Part shown: positions 1 through 11,996 of the stretch, piece by piece
How the letters are laid out: each line of letters starts with the position of its first letter
Position numbering within the stretch: the stretch's first letter is position 1
Assembly (NCBI RefSeq): GCF_030867095.1
Contig: NC_081824.1
Location: 302,700,956 to 302,764,955, forward strand
Source of the DNA: Alligator mississippiensis
Lineage: Eukaryota > Chordata > Crocodylia > Alligatoridae
Length of the DNA stretch: 64,000 bases
Reading direction: 5' to 3'
Program-made: the position numbers and the translations under genes
The notes under the pieces: model-generated
Database searches by the model: none
What the model was told of the DNA's origin: nothing
What the model saw: only the letters and a program-made list of their open reading frames with translations

Positions 1-1855
1 GTCTGGGTGTTCCCTCTGAAAAAAGGCATCTGCTGCTGGTCAGCTGGCTTGCAAACACCAAGCCAACACCTGTGTGCCAGATGTGATCAGCAGTATGTGT
101 GTTGTTCATGATCTGGTTGTAATATAAACCACACATTGGTTGTTCTATTTAGGAGTGGTTACAAATGGACCCATTAGAAAGAAATAGCACAGGTAAATGT
201 GTTTTTTTTTTTTTCCTTATGTCACCTCTCCTTTTATCTCATCTCTTTTCAATTTTATGGCAAGAAGGAAGCATTTGTGTGATTAAGTGGATAGCATTTG
301 AGTTTCATTAACCAGGCCCCAAATCAGTTAGGCATATGTATGCGTATGCTTAAGTCATGTGCTTAATTTAAACATATGCTTAAATGCTTTCCTGAATAAG
401 AGCCTCTGTTACTTGTCTTTAACAGTGCTAGTGGATCGCTGGCCAGGTTGGCTATGAAATATCTGTCCCATACCTGATGCAACCTGGTAATGTATACTAC
501 CTGGTAGGAGAGTTTCTGACAGAGAATTTCTTCAGTGTGCTGCAGTTCCTACTCATCACTTGTTTCACAAGGGCATTGCCTTAACAATATTCTGTGGGAC
601 AGCTCTTACATCTGTGGATTGATTCCTTTCTTGCTTTTAGCACGTCAGAGGAGAATAGACCAAAACTGTTTTCATTTGCCCTTATTGCATAGCTGACATT
701 TCACTCCACTTCCGTTAGTATTTTGCATTTTCAGAATAATTTGGAGGTATATCAAAACCTTTTCTGTTACTTATTTTTTATGATTTTTATTTTTAGCCTT
801 GCCCTGTCCAAAGGCTAGTCTTAGCAACTGCATGGAATGCATTATTTTCCAATAGTCCGTGTTTCAAGCCTCTTCTTGTCCCAATCAAATATCCAAGGCG
901 CTTTGCTGACAACCTCAACAAATATATTGAATTTCAATATGGATCATGTTTTTTATAAGCTCACATTCCACTCAACAGTTTATGGTTTGACAATACTCCT
1001 ATCATTGTGTGCTATTTGTATTTTCAGCAAGCTGTTAAATAGTTTATGCTGTATCAGATCACTTTGATTTCTCTGTAGTAGACTCATTACAAGACCCCAA
1101 GGAAACATATTCAGAAAAACAGGTTTGGCTCGGACTTGATGTTAAATCGAGGTTATAAAAAATCCCTGTGCTTTTTTTTCTTCAAAATATGGCATCTATT
1201 TGCTCTCTTTTGCTATATGTGGTAGGCATTTCAGATAAAAGAAAGCCTCAAGGTTGTTTTCATACAGGTAATACAAAGTCAAAACAGTTTGCTGCAATTA
1301 ATTTGAAGCCACAAAAATGTGAGAAAACAGTTAAAAAGGTAAGTAATAAAATAAAAGTAAATAATAATCTGGTACTTTTGCAAGTGCAGTTGGGATGGAG
1401 TTCAGGAAGTAGAATGAAATGTCTCTCAGAAGGTTTTCAGTTTTTCCAGTCAGGCCACAGCTCAAAATTAGAAACCAGATTCTTCAGGAGGGGAAGATTT
1501 GATTGTTGCTTTTTAGTCTTTAAAAAAAAAAAAAAAATCCCTAATTGTATCCTTGTCAAAATGTTACAGAGTAAATAAATAAAATCTTAAAGAGTTCTAA
1601 GGTTATTGACAACTATCTATTATGCATACATGTATGTACGTATACATACTCTCTCTCTCACACACATGCACACGTGTACAATACACAAAAACCTATACTG
1701 GATAACTGCTTATTATAAAAGTTGATTGGAACTATCCTCTGTACACCTTAGAATATTTGGTAGCTCCCTTTGAAATGGGAGATGACCTAATAAATGGAGT
1801 CTCTTGTACATGTAAACATTCCTTACTATGTTGCCAGCACTTTTACGAATTCAGT
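1..1855. other. Intergenic sequence, no gene recognised
   Basis: There is no supported coding exon here. Visible pieces are an ancient dispersed repeat at 320-405, an A-run near 1521-1536, and a mixed TATG/CT/CA simple-sequence patch at 1620-1680. The open frames at 837-1067 and 1168-1578 have no recognisable domain and are within chance length for this composition. Confidence 0.6.
320..405. repeat. Ancient sauropsid palindromic repeat (GCTTAAGT type)
   Basis: The segment contains repeated ATGCTTAA units and ends in TGCTTTCCTGAATAAGAGCC, which resembles a widespread bird/reptile repeat whose copies read about CTTAAGTGCTTTGCTGAAT. A related copy is at 50470-50530. Confidence 0.4.
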
Positions 1856-2836
1856 GGGTGCATCTACACATGCTATTAATTCAAAGTAGGCTTACTGCAC
1901 AGTAAAAATGTTGTGCAATAAGCCTACACTGGAGCACATCTACACGTGCTCCCTTTTGGGAGCAGATTTGCTCCCAATGGGAGCAACCCAGTATAGGGCT
2001 GCTCCCGCCCTGCCCTGCCCCTCTGCAGCAGCCAGGGGGAGCTCCAGGCTGCCTCTTGATGCTAGCCCAGGGGCTGGCAAGGAGCATTGGGCCAGTCCCC
2101 ATGCATGTGGGGCCAGGAGAGCTCTGCCAGCAGCAGCAGCAGCAGTCTCGTGTCCCCATACACATCAGGAGGGGGCCTGATGTGCACGGGGCTGAAAGAC
2201 AGCTGCTGCAACAGAGCGCTTCCACTCCATGCACATGGAGACAAGCCTGTGCCTAGCAGGGCTTCCCTATGCAGCCCAGGGCTGGCTGGGACCTGTCCTG
2301 GTCTGGGGCACAGCCTGGAGCTGGCTGGGACCTGTCCCTCCCTGCAGCTCTTTCCCTGCTCTGTGTCCCAATCGGACAATTGATGTACAGGGCTGGGAAA
2401 GAGCTATGGAGGAGCAGCAGGCCACAGCCCTCTGCCCCAATCTGCTGGTGGGGCCACCCCAAGCTGAGCAGGGATTCCCTGCCCAGCTGCGACTTACTGC
2501 TAGCTGCCCCACCGGTAGCTCTCCAGTCCCAGCGCTGCTCAGCTCCCTGCTTCTGTGGGGATCTGGGAGCCCCACAGTGCTGGGATGGGGAGGTCAGAGA
2601 GCGAACCAGTCCCCATGCTGATCAGCTCCCAGCTCCCCCAGGAGCTGGGGGAGCTGGGAGCTGAGCAGTACCAGGACTGGGCCCTAGCTAACTGTGCAGT
2701 AGCAGGACAGGTACTAGCTAACTGTGTAGTAGACTAATTTACTGCACAGTAATTTATTAGCATGGTTATTTGCTGATGCTTTATTGCACAGTAAATTAGT
2801 CTACTGCTCAGTAAAGAGTCTCATGTAAGCAGACCC
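1856..2836. mobile_element. MITE, family A (long GC-rich copy)
   Basis: The left end GGGTGCATCTACACATG and the inverted right end GGGTCTGCTTACATGAGAC form imperfect terminal inverted repeats. The palindromic motif TTACTGCACAGTAA lies near both ends (1892-1905 and 2739-2752). The interior is GC-rich, with long spurious open frames on both strands and no transposase domain. It is a non-autonomous DNA transposon related to the copies at 5843, 34318, 50801, 55818 and 62104. Confidence 0.6.
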
Positions 2837-3652
2837 CGTGTTTCCCAAACTTTGATATACGGCGAATACTTTTCTGGATTAAAATTGGTGGCACTCTTCA
2901 CTCTTACACCCAAAAATGGAAGCAGGGAAAAGTGGTAGCAATGGCATTAATACAGTTTGCAGGTGTTCAGTCCCAGTGCAGCTCCCCAGGGGTGTGCCAC
3001 AGCCAGGGAGCAGGTGGCTGAGAGAAGTGGTGGTGATGTGCATATAGGAAAGCCCTCATTGAGGCAGGAGGTATCAGGGTGAACTGAAGCAGCAGCCTTT
3101 TCAACAGGGCCCATGGAGGTGCTCTGCTGTGTGCCCTGGTACCAAGGGAGGGTTAAACAAACTCCACTCTGCCCTGGGAAGTAGCAGGGAACAGGCCTGG
3201 CTGGAATGGGCAGGGGCCTCAGGGACACTTGTTGATGAGAGGGGAGGAAAAGAGGGGACCCACACCAAGCTGCCCAATGGCAGGGCCCAGCATGAGTGCA
3301 GAGCAGGAAGGAACACAGCATAGGGTTGAGCACCCAGGTGCAAGGCATGATCATGTCCCTAGGGTGCAGGCAGGGCACTGTAGAGGTAGTTTGCAGATGT
3401 TTACTACCAGTGCCACTGCCGTTTCTCCCACCCTCACCCCAGCTCCTCACTGGCAGTGTGTGTGCAATTTCTAGTGGCTGGAGAGCTCCAGAGGGACACA
3501 GCCATGCTCTGCTGTGTTTTGCTGTGAGCCCTGCTCTGTATGCATACAGTGACCCCCCAGGTTCAAATGTAAGTATGATTTGTCACAGCACAGTTCTGCC
3601 ACTCGCAGTACAGTGGTGGACCATAGCACACTCTTTGGGAATCACTTTGCTA
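2837..3652. mobile_element. hAT-like non-autonomous element
   Basis: The left end reads GTGTTTCCCAAACTTTG and the right end inverted reads GTGATTCCCAAAGAGTGTG, like hAT-derived repeats in amniotes. The open frames inside (for example 2947-3450 minus) show no domain. It abuts the preceding MITE exactly, suggesting insertion next to or into it. Confidence 0.45.
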
Positions 3653-4836
3653 AGGTGATGCTTAGGTGACAAGTCTTAAGGAGGGTGGGAGGAACAGGCA
3701 TCTTTTGCCTCTTGGGACTCTCTCCTTTAAATGTCATTTAAGTCATTTTCAAATGTTAACAGAAAAAAAGTGGCAGTGTGAAGCTGGGCTGGCAATTGGA
3801 ATTTCTAGTGGGACAAGTGAAAATCAAGGACTCAATACATGCACTTTTGGAGGAGGGGGTTGCCCTTGGAAAATAATTCGTTCTCTGAATGCCAGGAACA
3901 AGGGGATTCATTCTGAGATGGTCCCAAGCAGTGTCCATAGCAAGCTTCAAACCTGAATGGAATTAAATGGGGCATCTGAGAAATATGGACCAAAGAAATG
4001 CACTGTTTGGAATTTTGCCTTCAGAGAATCTGAAGAATCTGGATTCAGATAATCTAATTTATAAGAAAAATGTAATTTACAAAAGCTCTAACATACCAAA
4101 ATGACTCTGATTATTCATGTGGAATCCCCTGCATTGAGCCTAGGGCACAGCACTAGAAGCAGCAATAGATGGGATGGGTTCCTCATGAAAAGCATAAAAT
4201 AAAGTAGTTTACAGGAAAAAAATGGATGACTGGATAAAGCTAAATAACTCCCTTTCACAAGAACTGATACTGTGCTTTAATCTAATTTAGAAGCATACAT
4301 TGTATTGTGCTGTGTATAGACTTGCTACAACTATGCAGTGAAGAAAGAGAAGTTAGCCACTCTCACTACTGGATTGAAGGGGCAGCTTGTGTGAAGAAAA
4401 AAGTGATATGACTAGATATACAAGCTAAGCCTAAAAAAAAAAGGATGCCCAAACTTAGGCTCCTAAATCTATATTTACACACTTTCATAAATGACCAGAT
4501 TTTGAAAAGCACTAAATGATGAGTGCTAGGTGTTTCTGATTTATTGGAGGTTTTGAGCCCTACTGGAAGGGCAGGGTAGTTGAAGTCATTCCATTGAAGT
4601 GTTAAAAGATGAAGCAACTTCATTTCCTCACCCTTTCTTAGTTACTAGGAAAAGTAATCACCTCACCAGGCTGTAGATAACTTACTGGAAGCTACAGCCA
4701 TTCTGGTTATTTTTTTTTATTCCATGATTGTTAGTGGTTCTGGAAGTCTGAGTCACATTCCCTGCTTTGTGGGGATAGATAGATACTTGAAACTAAAAGA
4801 AACTCTTGGTTGAAAGTTGGACTTCCATCATCACAT
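3653..4836. other. Intergenic, mostly unique sequence
   Basis: No gene is recognised. At 4440-4560 the sequence resembles an ancient dispersed repeat (a GGCTCCTAAATCTA block followed by CCAGATTTTGAAAAGCAC). Confidence 0.5.
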
Positions 4837-5773
4837 GGGCTGTGTACAGACTTTGGGGAGGTTAGGGGGAGGTTAGATTGAGTTAAAAATAGCCACCTAA
4901 TTGAAGGTGAATTGGGATGTGGGGAGCTAGTAAGGGGAGGGCTTGGGGGGATTGTAGGGGCAAGCAGGCTCTGGGGAGGTTTGGGAGGCAGCCAGGGTCC
5001 ATGGGGGAGAATCAGGGGTTTTGGGGGCAGGCAGGGTCTGCAGGGGGATTGGGGGATCAGGGCAAAAGTGGGGTCCATGAGGGGGTTGGGGGGCAGCTAT
5101 GATTTGCAGAAGAGATTGGGGGGATTGAGGGTTTTCTCCTGTACCCCCCGTGACCAGAGGCTATTTTTAGCCCCCTGACCCTCCCCTCCCCCAGCTGCAA
5201 GTGAACCAGCCCCCCCATGCCACCTGCCACTCCCTGCACCCTGGCTTACTTGCTCAACTCCCAGCACTGGCAAATGCTGATAAAAGTGGCAATGGGAGAG
5301 GCTTGCAGGATTGGGGGTTTGGTGGGCTCAGGGGGTGGGGGGAGGGCTGGCTGGTCCACAGGGTGGTTGCTGTCTGTCTGGGGGTGGTGGGGAGGAGTTG
5401 GATGGGGGCAAAAATAGCCCAGTGCCAGAAAGGGTGTAGGAAAATCATAGCCCCAGGGCTGGGGCCAGAGGCTGGGTTTTTCCAGTCCTGGGGCTGCACT
5501 GGGAACTGTGTAGACATTCAGGACAGTTAGACTGGTCTACAAATGGCCAACCCAATCTAAGTTATCTGTACCTCGGAGGTAGGTTTAACTTCAAATAGGT
5601 CAGCCATTTTTAGATTGATCTAACTGTCCTGAACTTCTGTACAGTTCACACTTAGATCAATCTAACTAGCGTAAGGTCTGCACCTGGGCAAACTAAGTTA
5701 GATTGGGTAGCAACTTTTAATGCAATCTAACCTCTCCCTAACTTCCCCAAATGTCTTTACTTAGCTGTACAGG
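4837..5773. mobile_element. Non-autonomous DNA transposon with ~50 bp terminal inverted repeats
   Basis: The left end (4837-4890) carries TTTGGGGAGGTTAGGGGGAG then GTTAGATTGAGTTAAAA. The right end inverted (5773-5710) carries TTTGGGGAAGTTAGGGAGAG then GTTAGATTGCATTAAAA. The interior is G-rich on the plus strand at 4900-5100. A second internal inverted repeat (5518-5633) sits near the right end. There is no transposase. Confidence 0.65.
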
Positions 5774-5842
5774 TCAAACGAGATTTCACTTGAGCCACAC
5801 TACTCAGCAGGAGGATGGAAGGGCCTTTTTTTCATCCTCTCT

Positions 5843-6264
5843 GGCTGCGTCTACATGAGACACTGACTATGCAGTTGTCCGAGATTACTGTGCAGTAGTG
5901 TTGTGTGGCAGCAACCGTGATGCAATGTTACTGCACAGTAGTATCGGGCTACTGCACAGTCAGCATCACAAAAAAGTCATGTCATTCACTGGCGCCACTG
6001 TGCAGTAACTCAGGTTAATGCACAGTCATTTATTACTTGTATGAACACAGAGCCACATCATCACTGCCTGAATAATATGGAGTATAATATTAATATATGC
6101 CATCACATGCCTACAAAACACAAAGGCTTGTGGCAGAACACTTTAACCTTCCTGGACCTTCTATCGCTTACCTTGAAGTGGCTGCTTTTAGGCTGTTCTT
6201 GTATAAACAAGTACTAAATGACTGCACAGTAATGGCTGCGTAGTCAGCATCTCATATAGATGTG
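5843..6264. mobile_element. MITE, family A, with flanking CCTCTCT duplication
   Basis: The ends GGCTGCGTCTACATGAGA and (inverted) CACATCTATATGAGA are terminal inverted repeats. CCTCTCT occurs immediately left (5836-5842) and right (6266-6272), consistent with a 7-8 bp target-site duplication and a hAT-type mechanism. ACTGCACAGT motifs recur inside. An internal part (about 6055-6195) is shared with 15930-16110, so the element may be nested. Confidence 0.6.
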
Positions 6265-6272
6265 GCCTCTCT

Positions 6273-7420
6273 CAGCCAAAGAAGAGCACATGAGCATGGA
6301 GAGATTTTAAATGGCATTCACAAGCTGTTGCCACATTTCATACCTCTCTTACTACAGCAGATCTGGCACTCAGCGTGGGTCCGTTATTTAATACAGTGCT
6401 TCATTTAATAATCTCTGCTATAAAGGTGTGTATAGTATACAGCACAGAAGAGGAATGAAGAGGAGACCCAGGAATACCCTGGATTGTTGCTACTACTGTC
6501 TCTTCAATTACTCGGATTATTTATAAGGTTCTGCACAGCAAAATATCACTCCATAAAGAACAGGATGATATTTGTGCCATTTGCCAATTTAGACAAATCA
6601 AGTACTGCTGGGAAGTGTGAAAGGCAGTCAGCATTCAAAGGCACTACAGAACAAGTCATCTTATGGGAAGAACCCCGCCCCCAAACCAACCTTAGAAATG
6701 AAAGAGACTCTTATTGTTTCTGCTTTGGGGAGGAAGAGAGACTAAATATCTCTAAACCTACAAGAAAATCTATATTGCAGGCAGTTCACTGTACTTCTAC
6801 AGAGACTTTCAAACAGCTTGAAAGTCTGTGGCAGGATTTCCCCGCAGGTGGATTTAGTCATTGGGACAAATCTATGCTCATTTTTCATCATGCTGCAAGG
6901 GTCAAGGATCTTGAAGTTATGTTAAGGTCAGGCATGCCTGCCCACCTCAGTTAAGAAGCTGCGGAACAGGTTTGTTTCAAACTACACACTTTCTGCTCTT
7001 GTCCTTGGCACCAGATCTCCCTTCCAACCTGTGGTGACAGGAAAGCTGAATCAATTATGCTTGGCTTCCCCAGCAACAGCTTCTGATTACCCTGCCTCCT
7101 ATCTGCTATGGCCTCTGCTTGTCTTGTCTGGCATCTCTGAAGGGACTGAATGGCAAATGTAACTGAGGCATTAGAGAGATTTTTCTAAGCTGTTGTCTGC
7201 CAGTGACCAAAGCTGTTGTCCACCAGTGACCATTCAGACTTGCTTTTCCTCATTTCTGCTGTTCCTCCTGCCTGTTCTCTTACATTTGAAGAAATCCTAT
7301 TGTTAGTGATTTAGATTGAAGACCTAGGCTTTGTTACACATGAATTAATTGTCTTGATTTTTTAATTTTTTAATTATTATATTTGTGGTCATAGATGGAC
7401 CATAGAAATGCCCAATTTTA
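6273..7420. other. Intergenic; long but featureless open frame; small tandem duplication
   Basis: The frame 6484-6954 (156 codons, plus) has no recognisable domain, and its length is expected by chance in 64 kb. A 23 bp unit is tandemly duplicated at 7188-7210 and 7211-7233 (AGCTGTTGTCTGCCAGTGAC-like). Confidence 0.5.
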
Positions 7421-7858
7421 TCAGATCATAGGATCATACAAAAGTAGGGGGGTAAGGGACCTTATGAGGTCATCTAGGCCATCCTCCTGCTCAAGGAAGG
7501 ATCATCCCTAACTAAACCATTCCAGCCAAGTGTCTGTCCAACTTGCTCTTGAAAATTTCCAAAGATGGAGATTCCACAACTTCTTTTTTTGCCTGTTCTG
7601 TTGCTTGACTACCCTCACAGTCAGAAATTTCCTCCTAATCTCCAACCTAAGTTTCCTCTGCTGCAGCTTGAAGCCATTGCTCTTAATTCTATGTAGCCAC
7701 AGAGATAAGTCCATCTCCATCTTTTCTATAATCACCCTTCAGGTACTTGAAGACTGTTATCAAATCCCCACTCACTCTTCTCTTCTCCAGACTAAATAAC
7801 GGTCGATCTTTTAGCCTTTTCTCACAAGTCATGTTTCCCAGGCCTCTAATCGTTTATT
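7421..7858 (-). mobile_element. CR1 LINE, 3' end fragment
   Basis: The left edge has ATCATAGGATCATAC, the inverted form of the short 3'-terminal CR1 repeat, then the familiar GAGGTCATCTAGGCCATCCTCC and CCAAGTGTCTGTCCAACTTG blocks. The minus frame 7508-7735 encodes a damaged C-terminus of the CR1 reverse-transcriptase ORF (NGFKLQQRKLRLEIRRKFLT). It is 5'-truncated, as most CR1 copies are. Confidence 0.92.
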
Positions 7859-8150
7859 GGAGGGGCTTTTTTTCAATAAATCCCCATTTTTCAAACTTTA
7901 GAAATGCAATCATTGAAAAGATCTTGGAAGCAAGAATCGTTATGAAAAATGTCATCTTCTTAAATCTCAGAAGAAGAATAAAGTCCCCCGCCTTGCTTCA
8001 AGGAACAGCCCCAAATATTTTTGTTCCCCTTGCCCCACCTGCAATGCTTTGGTATTTTGTGAAACAAAAAGAAAGCAATCTATATAAATAAAACCTCAGC
8101 TAGTCTTCCCTGCTTCAAAGTAGGTGGCACAATGTTACATTGGCCCTTAT

Positions 8151-8870
8151 GGGCCACATCCACATGAATAGGGGCATGCATTTGCAGCAGCACAAATAGT
8201 AGCAGCACAAATTTGTGCCACTACTTTGTGTTGCAGTGTACGCCTCTGCTCATGCACTTTGCAGTGGGACACATTGTCCTGCTGCTCCATGTGCTGCAGT
8301 GGGAGCTAGTTGGGGCATAGGGTGCTTCGGTGTAGGGTTAGCCAGCAGGCAACCCCTCCACTGAGGCACCCTGTGCCCCAGCCAGCTGGGGCATGGCATG
8401 TGGAGATGGGGGACCAGGTAGCCTTGGGCTGCCTGGTTCCCCATCTCTGTGTGCAGTGGAGCCCCCATGCTGAGGCACCCTCTGCCCCAGCCAGTCACTC
8501 CCCAGCTGGCTGGGGCACAGTGTGCCTCAACTTGGGGGATCCACATGCCTCAGCAGGGGGGCTCCATAGTGGAGCCCCCACACTGAGGCACACAGAGACA
8601 GAGGAGCAGCCAGTTCAGGGCTGCCTGCTTCCCTCATCTTGAGGCACAATGAACCCCAGCCAGCTGGGGGGCAGCTGGATGGGGTGCAGGGTGCCTCATC
8701 ATGAGGGCTCCGCAGCATGTGGAGATGGGGGAACAGGGCTACCTGCTCCCCCATCTCCATGTTTGTTCTGGTACACAGTACTTTAACATGCTTTGTGCAC
8801 CCTTTTTTTCCTGGTAGCAAATGTTGCCGTGGTGCTGCAAATTAGCAGCACCGCACATCTGGATCCAGCC
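8151..8870 (+). mobile_element. MITE, family B (GC-rich, 0.7 kb)
   Basis: It begins GGGCCACATCCACATGAATA and ends, inverted, GGCTGGATCCAGATGTGCGG. The first about 150 bp match the inverted end of the element at 11997-12773 closely (GGGGCATGCATTTGCAG, GCACAAATTTGTGC, GTGGGACA...TCC, TGCTGCTCCATGTGCTGCAG). The long open frames on both strands (such as 8250-8546 minus) come from imperfect GC-rich internal repeats and are not genes. Confidence 0.72.
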
Positions 8871-9216
8871 ATGGATGGAATACTTTTTAACAGTGCACAT
8901 CTCTGTGTTCGAAAGAACTGTACTCCAAAGAGGCTTATAGTGTTTACGTGGGGCTGTCATAATGCTGACATCACAATGACATCTGTGTTTTAGTAAGGTA
9001 GCTGCTTTCAACTGGAGAATCTGAAGCAGCAATTCTAGTTAAAGCAAGTGTTTTTAAAGAGATGTCAACGTTCATATGTGATAAAGAATTTGAGGATGTG
9101 CTGATGACCAAAAAGGAGACACCTTTAACTTCAGACCTAAAAAGTGGAAACAGAGCCAGATTTTCAGCTGCTGCTCAGCTGACCTACTGCCTCACACTAG
9201 CTGAGGGTCTAGGCAG

Positions 9217-9461
9217 TAGGGCTATGCGAAACAGCGCCGTTCTGTTTCGCCTTGAGTTTTGATGGTTCAATGGAACAGCGTTCCGTTTTGAATTTCATTT
9301 TGAGTCGAAACAGCTGTTCCGTTCTGTTCCATTGAAACAGAAAGGCTGTTTCGACATTTCGCTGGGGATGGGAAGTCAGCCCAGCTGAGCTGACTTCCCA
9401 CCCCCAGCACTAGATCACGCTGGGGAAATGAAGCAGCTGGCGAAATTTTGAACCAGCCCTA
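9217..9461. mobile_element. hAT MITE with perfect 8 bp target-site duplication
   Basis: The 245 bp element has terminal inverted repeats TAGGGCTATGCGAAAC and (inverted) TAGGGCTGGTTC. The identical 8-mer CTAGGCAG flanks it at 9209-9216 and 9462-9469, the hallmark of hAT transposition. The interior is built from GTTCCGTT/GAAACAG units that can fold on each other. It encodes no protein. Confidence 0.85.
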
Positions 9462-9676
9462 CTAGGCAGTAGTTTTATTACAAAAGGTTAGAAGCGGGAA
9501 TAATTTTTGACAATGTAGTTTTGCATTGGAAAATGCAGTTTCACACACACAATGAAATGTTTTGTGGAAAGTTGTTAATTAAAACATATCAGGAAGAAGG
9601 TGAAATAATTCTTTTTACTTTCTAGTCTTGTTTTGCTAATATGAAAATATTTTATTTCATTTTTAACATGTTGATA

Positions 9677-9708
9677 TATGCTATGCTATGCTATGCTATG
9701 ATATGATA
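9677..9708 (+). repeat. (CTATG)n pentanucleotide microsatellite
   Basis: Four to five CTATG units followed by ATATG variants. Confidence 0.85.
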
Positions 9709-10219
9709 TTCAACATCCAAACAAAATTTACTTTTTCCAAAAATAAGATGTTTTTGTGGTCTCAAGTAGAAATCAACATTTCTGAAATGGTTGGAATTTT
9801 CATTGTATGGGAAATTTCACATTTTTAGCTTTTTGTTCCAATTCAGAATGAGAGAGAATTCCAACTAACAGCTATAAACTTCTGCATAACATAACAATAA
9901 GTTGCAACTAAATCTTGTGACAGCTCCTTAAAGTTATGATGTCTCCCCCACATTTTTCTTCCGTTAAGAATCAACAATAGCATCATCCACACATAAAGAC
10001 CCATAAAGCCCCTACTAAATAACAAAGTAACAAAGTGCTGTCTTTTGGCTCTGCAGGTTCCCCCAAGACACCAATGCTGCTGTGTTCATGCAGCAGTAAA
10101 TTCATTAGCTCTGGCTGTGTCATGTCCTGGGGCTCAATCATCTTAACCTGCTGGGGTGTTGTGGGCCTGAAACCATCATGGGCAAAATGGCTGAGTGCCC
10201 CTTTATCTTCCTTTCTTCT

Positions 10220-10348
10220 GGCAGCTGAAACAAGTGCCGTCCTTTGCAGTATGTGTCTGTCTAGGGTGACAGCCTCACAAGACTGTGGGGCTATTTCTTG
10301 TGGCACCACTGCTGTTTGCAACCATTGTTCCCCATCATAGGTATGCAT
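10220..10348 (-). pseudogene. Gypsy integrase C-terminal tail remnant
   Basis: The minus frame reads GEQWLQTAVVPQEIAPQSCE and then AVTLDRHILQRT, which fits the beta-rich tail of Gypsy integrases (W-x-x-A-x-V and PRSYEV-x-x-x-DG-x-x-xRRN patterns). It continues to about 9983 as an open frame of unknown content. Confidence 0.6.
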
Positions 10349-10511
10349 AAATGAGTGCTGTGTTTTTCTAAAGGCACCAGCCAGAACCCTGCTGATGCAT
10401 CAGTCATAGAAAATGAAATGGTGGCAGCTCCTGGGAACTCCCCAGCATATCGAGTTTTGTTTTGCCCTCTCTGTGTCTCTATACATCTGCAAGTGCCCAA
10501 TGACATTGCCC

Positions 10512-10985
10512 TCAGTTTCTGACAGTGCAAGCATTCTTGCTATTTGTTTTGTTGGACAGGGTGTCAGTATGTGCAAACCTATGCTTCACTGGTGCTGTTC
10601 TATAACTTTACAGTGCTAAATGCAGATCAAAAGCTGAAACTGCAGCCTTTTTTTTAATTGGTTGCTTTGTTATTTTGACACCATTTTCCAGCAGCCCATT
10701 ACACTGGGGATGATGGGGACTAGGAATTCCAGTTCAAAACCCATACTTCACTGCAAACTGCTTAAACACATGCCACTAAACTGTTACTCCCTGAGAGACA
10801 TTGCTGTATCAGGGAGCCCATGTTTAGTGACAGTAATGTATCTTGGACTTTTCTTATAGTTTGCTCAGTCCCTAAAAGACAGTCAGGTATCCTTTTTGGC
10901 AACACTTTAGAAAACACCACCATGTTGCCTTTACACCAAATTCTCTCTGGAACTGAGAACTCCCCTTAAATTGGTAATAGAGGCT
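10512..10985 (-). pseudogene. Gypsy H2C2 region and integrase core remnant
   Basis: The minus-strand text includes VPERIWCKGNMVVFSKVLPK (region before the zinc finger), then HGLPDTAM, and in another frame VFKQFAVKYGF, stop, SPHHPQCNG, LLENGVK and later SYRTAPVKH. These are the end of the retroviral-type integrase core (the SPHHPQxNG-x-x-E segment holds the third catalytic acid) and the following helix. One frame runs about 260 nt with two internal stops. The zinc finger appears joined directly to the second half of the core, implying an internal deletion. Confidence 0.82.
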
Positions 10986-11172
10986 TGGAATATTGTATGT
11001 GGCCCATCCTGTGCTAGCAGCCTGGATTATTTCTTTCAGGTTTTATCCTGAACAGTACCTTGAGTAATCACAGTCCACATTTCATCTGTGATTGGGTAGT
11101 GGTTTTTTTTTCCTGTATTGGATTGATGTGCACCTTCTAGCTATGGACTTTGCTCCACTGTATTTTTGCTCA

Positions 11173-11250
11173 TTGCTGAGAGACTGTATTAACAACCTTC
11201 CATTCTCTCCTAGGTTTGAATTTAATTTGTGATGCATGCATTTGGAGCTG
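11173..11250 (-). pseudogene. Gypsy RNase H, C-terminal piece
   Basis: The minus-strand translation QIKFKPRREWKVVNTVSQQ corresponds to the end of RNase H, where family members read Y-x-PGKE-x-x-x-ADTLSR. Upstream on the same strand the sequence changes abruptly at about 11270 to unrelated GC/CT-rich DNA, marking the insertion point. Confidence 0.65.
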
Positions 11251-11269
11251 ATCAAAGTAGCCTCTCCAG

Positions 11270-11990
11270 TGTGCACTGCACTGGTCTGCTGCTACAGGGC
11301 TGGTAAGCAGGGACATGACTAGGAGCTGCAAGTCTGCTCTGTGCCTGTCCAGCTTGCCAGCTCTTGAGCCATAGCATAGGCTCCAGGATTCGGCCCCGCT
11401 GCCCAGGCCCGGCTGGCCTGGAACAGGGCCTGCTGCCCCCTGCTGCCTCAGATCAGGCAGATGAGCACCCAGCCATGGGGCAGCAGGGACAGTAGGGGCA
11501 ATATGATCTGGATTTAGGTGTGCAGACAGCTGTTGAGCCCACCCGCTCCACTCCTGCACCTCCTCAGCAACTCCCCACCTACCCATTTCCCTTCCCCTCT
11601 GCCTCCTTTCCCCTGCAGGGCACAGGCTGGATTCAGGCATGCAGGGAACTACCAGGCCCACCTGCTCCCTTTCTGCAGCTTCCTGGCAGCTCCTTGCCTA
11701 CCCTCTCCCAGCTCCGCCCTGACTTCTCTTCCTCTCCCTGTTCTGCCCTCTGCTTCTGCCCCCGCTTTCCCCTCCCCACTTCACCTCTTTTACTCTGCCC
11801 TCCCCACTCACTTGCTGCCCATCTGTCCCCAGTTGTCAGTTTAAGGTCATTGAGTTCTGGAGGCTAGCTAGTCCAGGCTCCTGGCATGCTGGAGGACTGC
11901 AAATTGATTGTTTCATCTCAGTGAGGCAGGCAGAAGTTAAGGTAGGAGGGTTCAAAGACAATCCTCCCTCAAAGTGGTATAACTTTAAGA
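11270..11990. other. GC/CT-rich insert in the Gypsy element, family unknown
   Basis: Base composition changes sharply: pyrimidine-rich on the plus strand at 11520-11830, giving long proline/serine-rich spurious frames. It interrupts RNase H, so it arrived after the Gypsy element. The right part (11840-11880) faintly resembles a CR1 3' end (AAGGTCATTGAGTTCTGGAG). No terminal repeats were identified. Confidence 0.35.
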
Positions 11991-11996
11991 TACCGA

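Noticed and set aside
1881..2737. Cluster of long overlapping frames on both strands
   Set aside because: They lie within a GC-rich MITE; low stop-codon density comes from base composition.
6484..6954. 156-codon open frame, plus strand
   Set aside because: No domain, signal or splice context. A few frames this long are expected by chance in six frames of 64 kb.
10291..10530. DASAGFWLVPLEKHST, looking like a reverse-transcriptase motif on the minus strand
   Set aside because: It falls between integrase and integrase-tail traces and in a different frame from both; the true RT remnant is at 13.7-14.0 kb. Probably coincidence.
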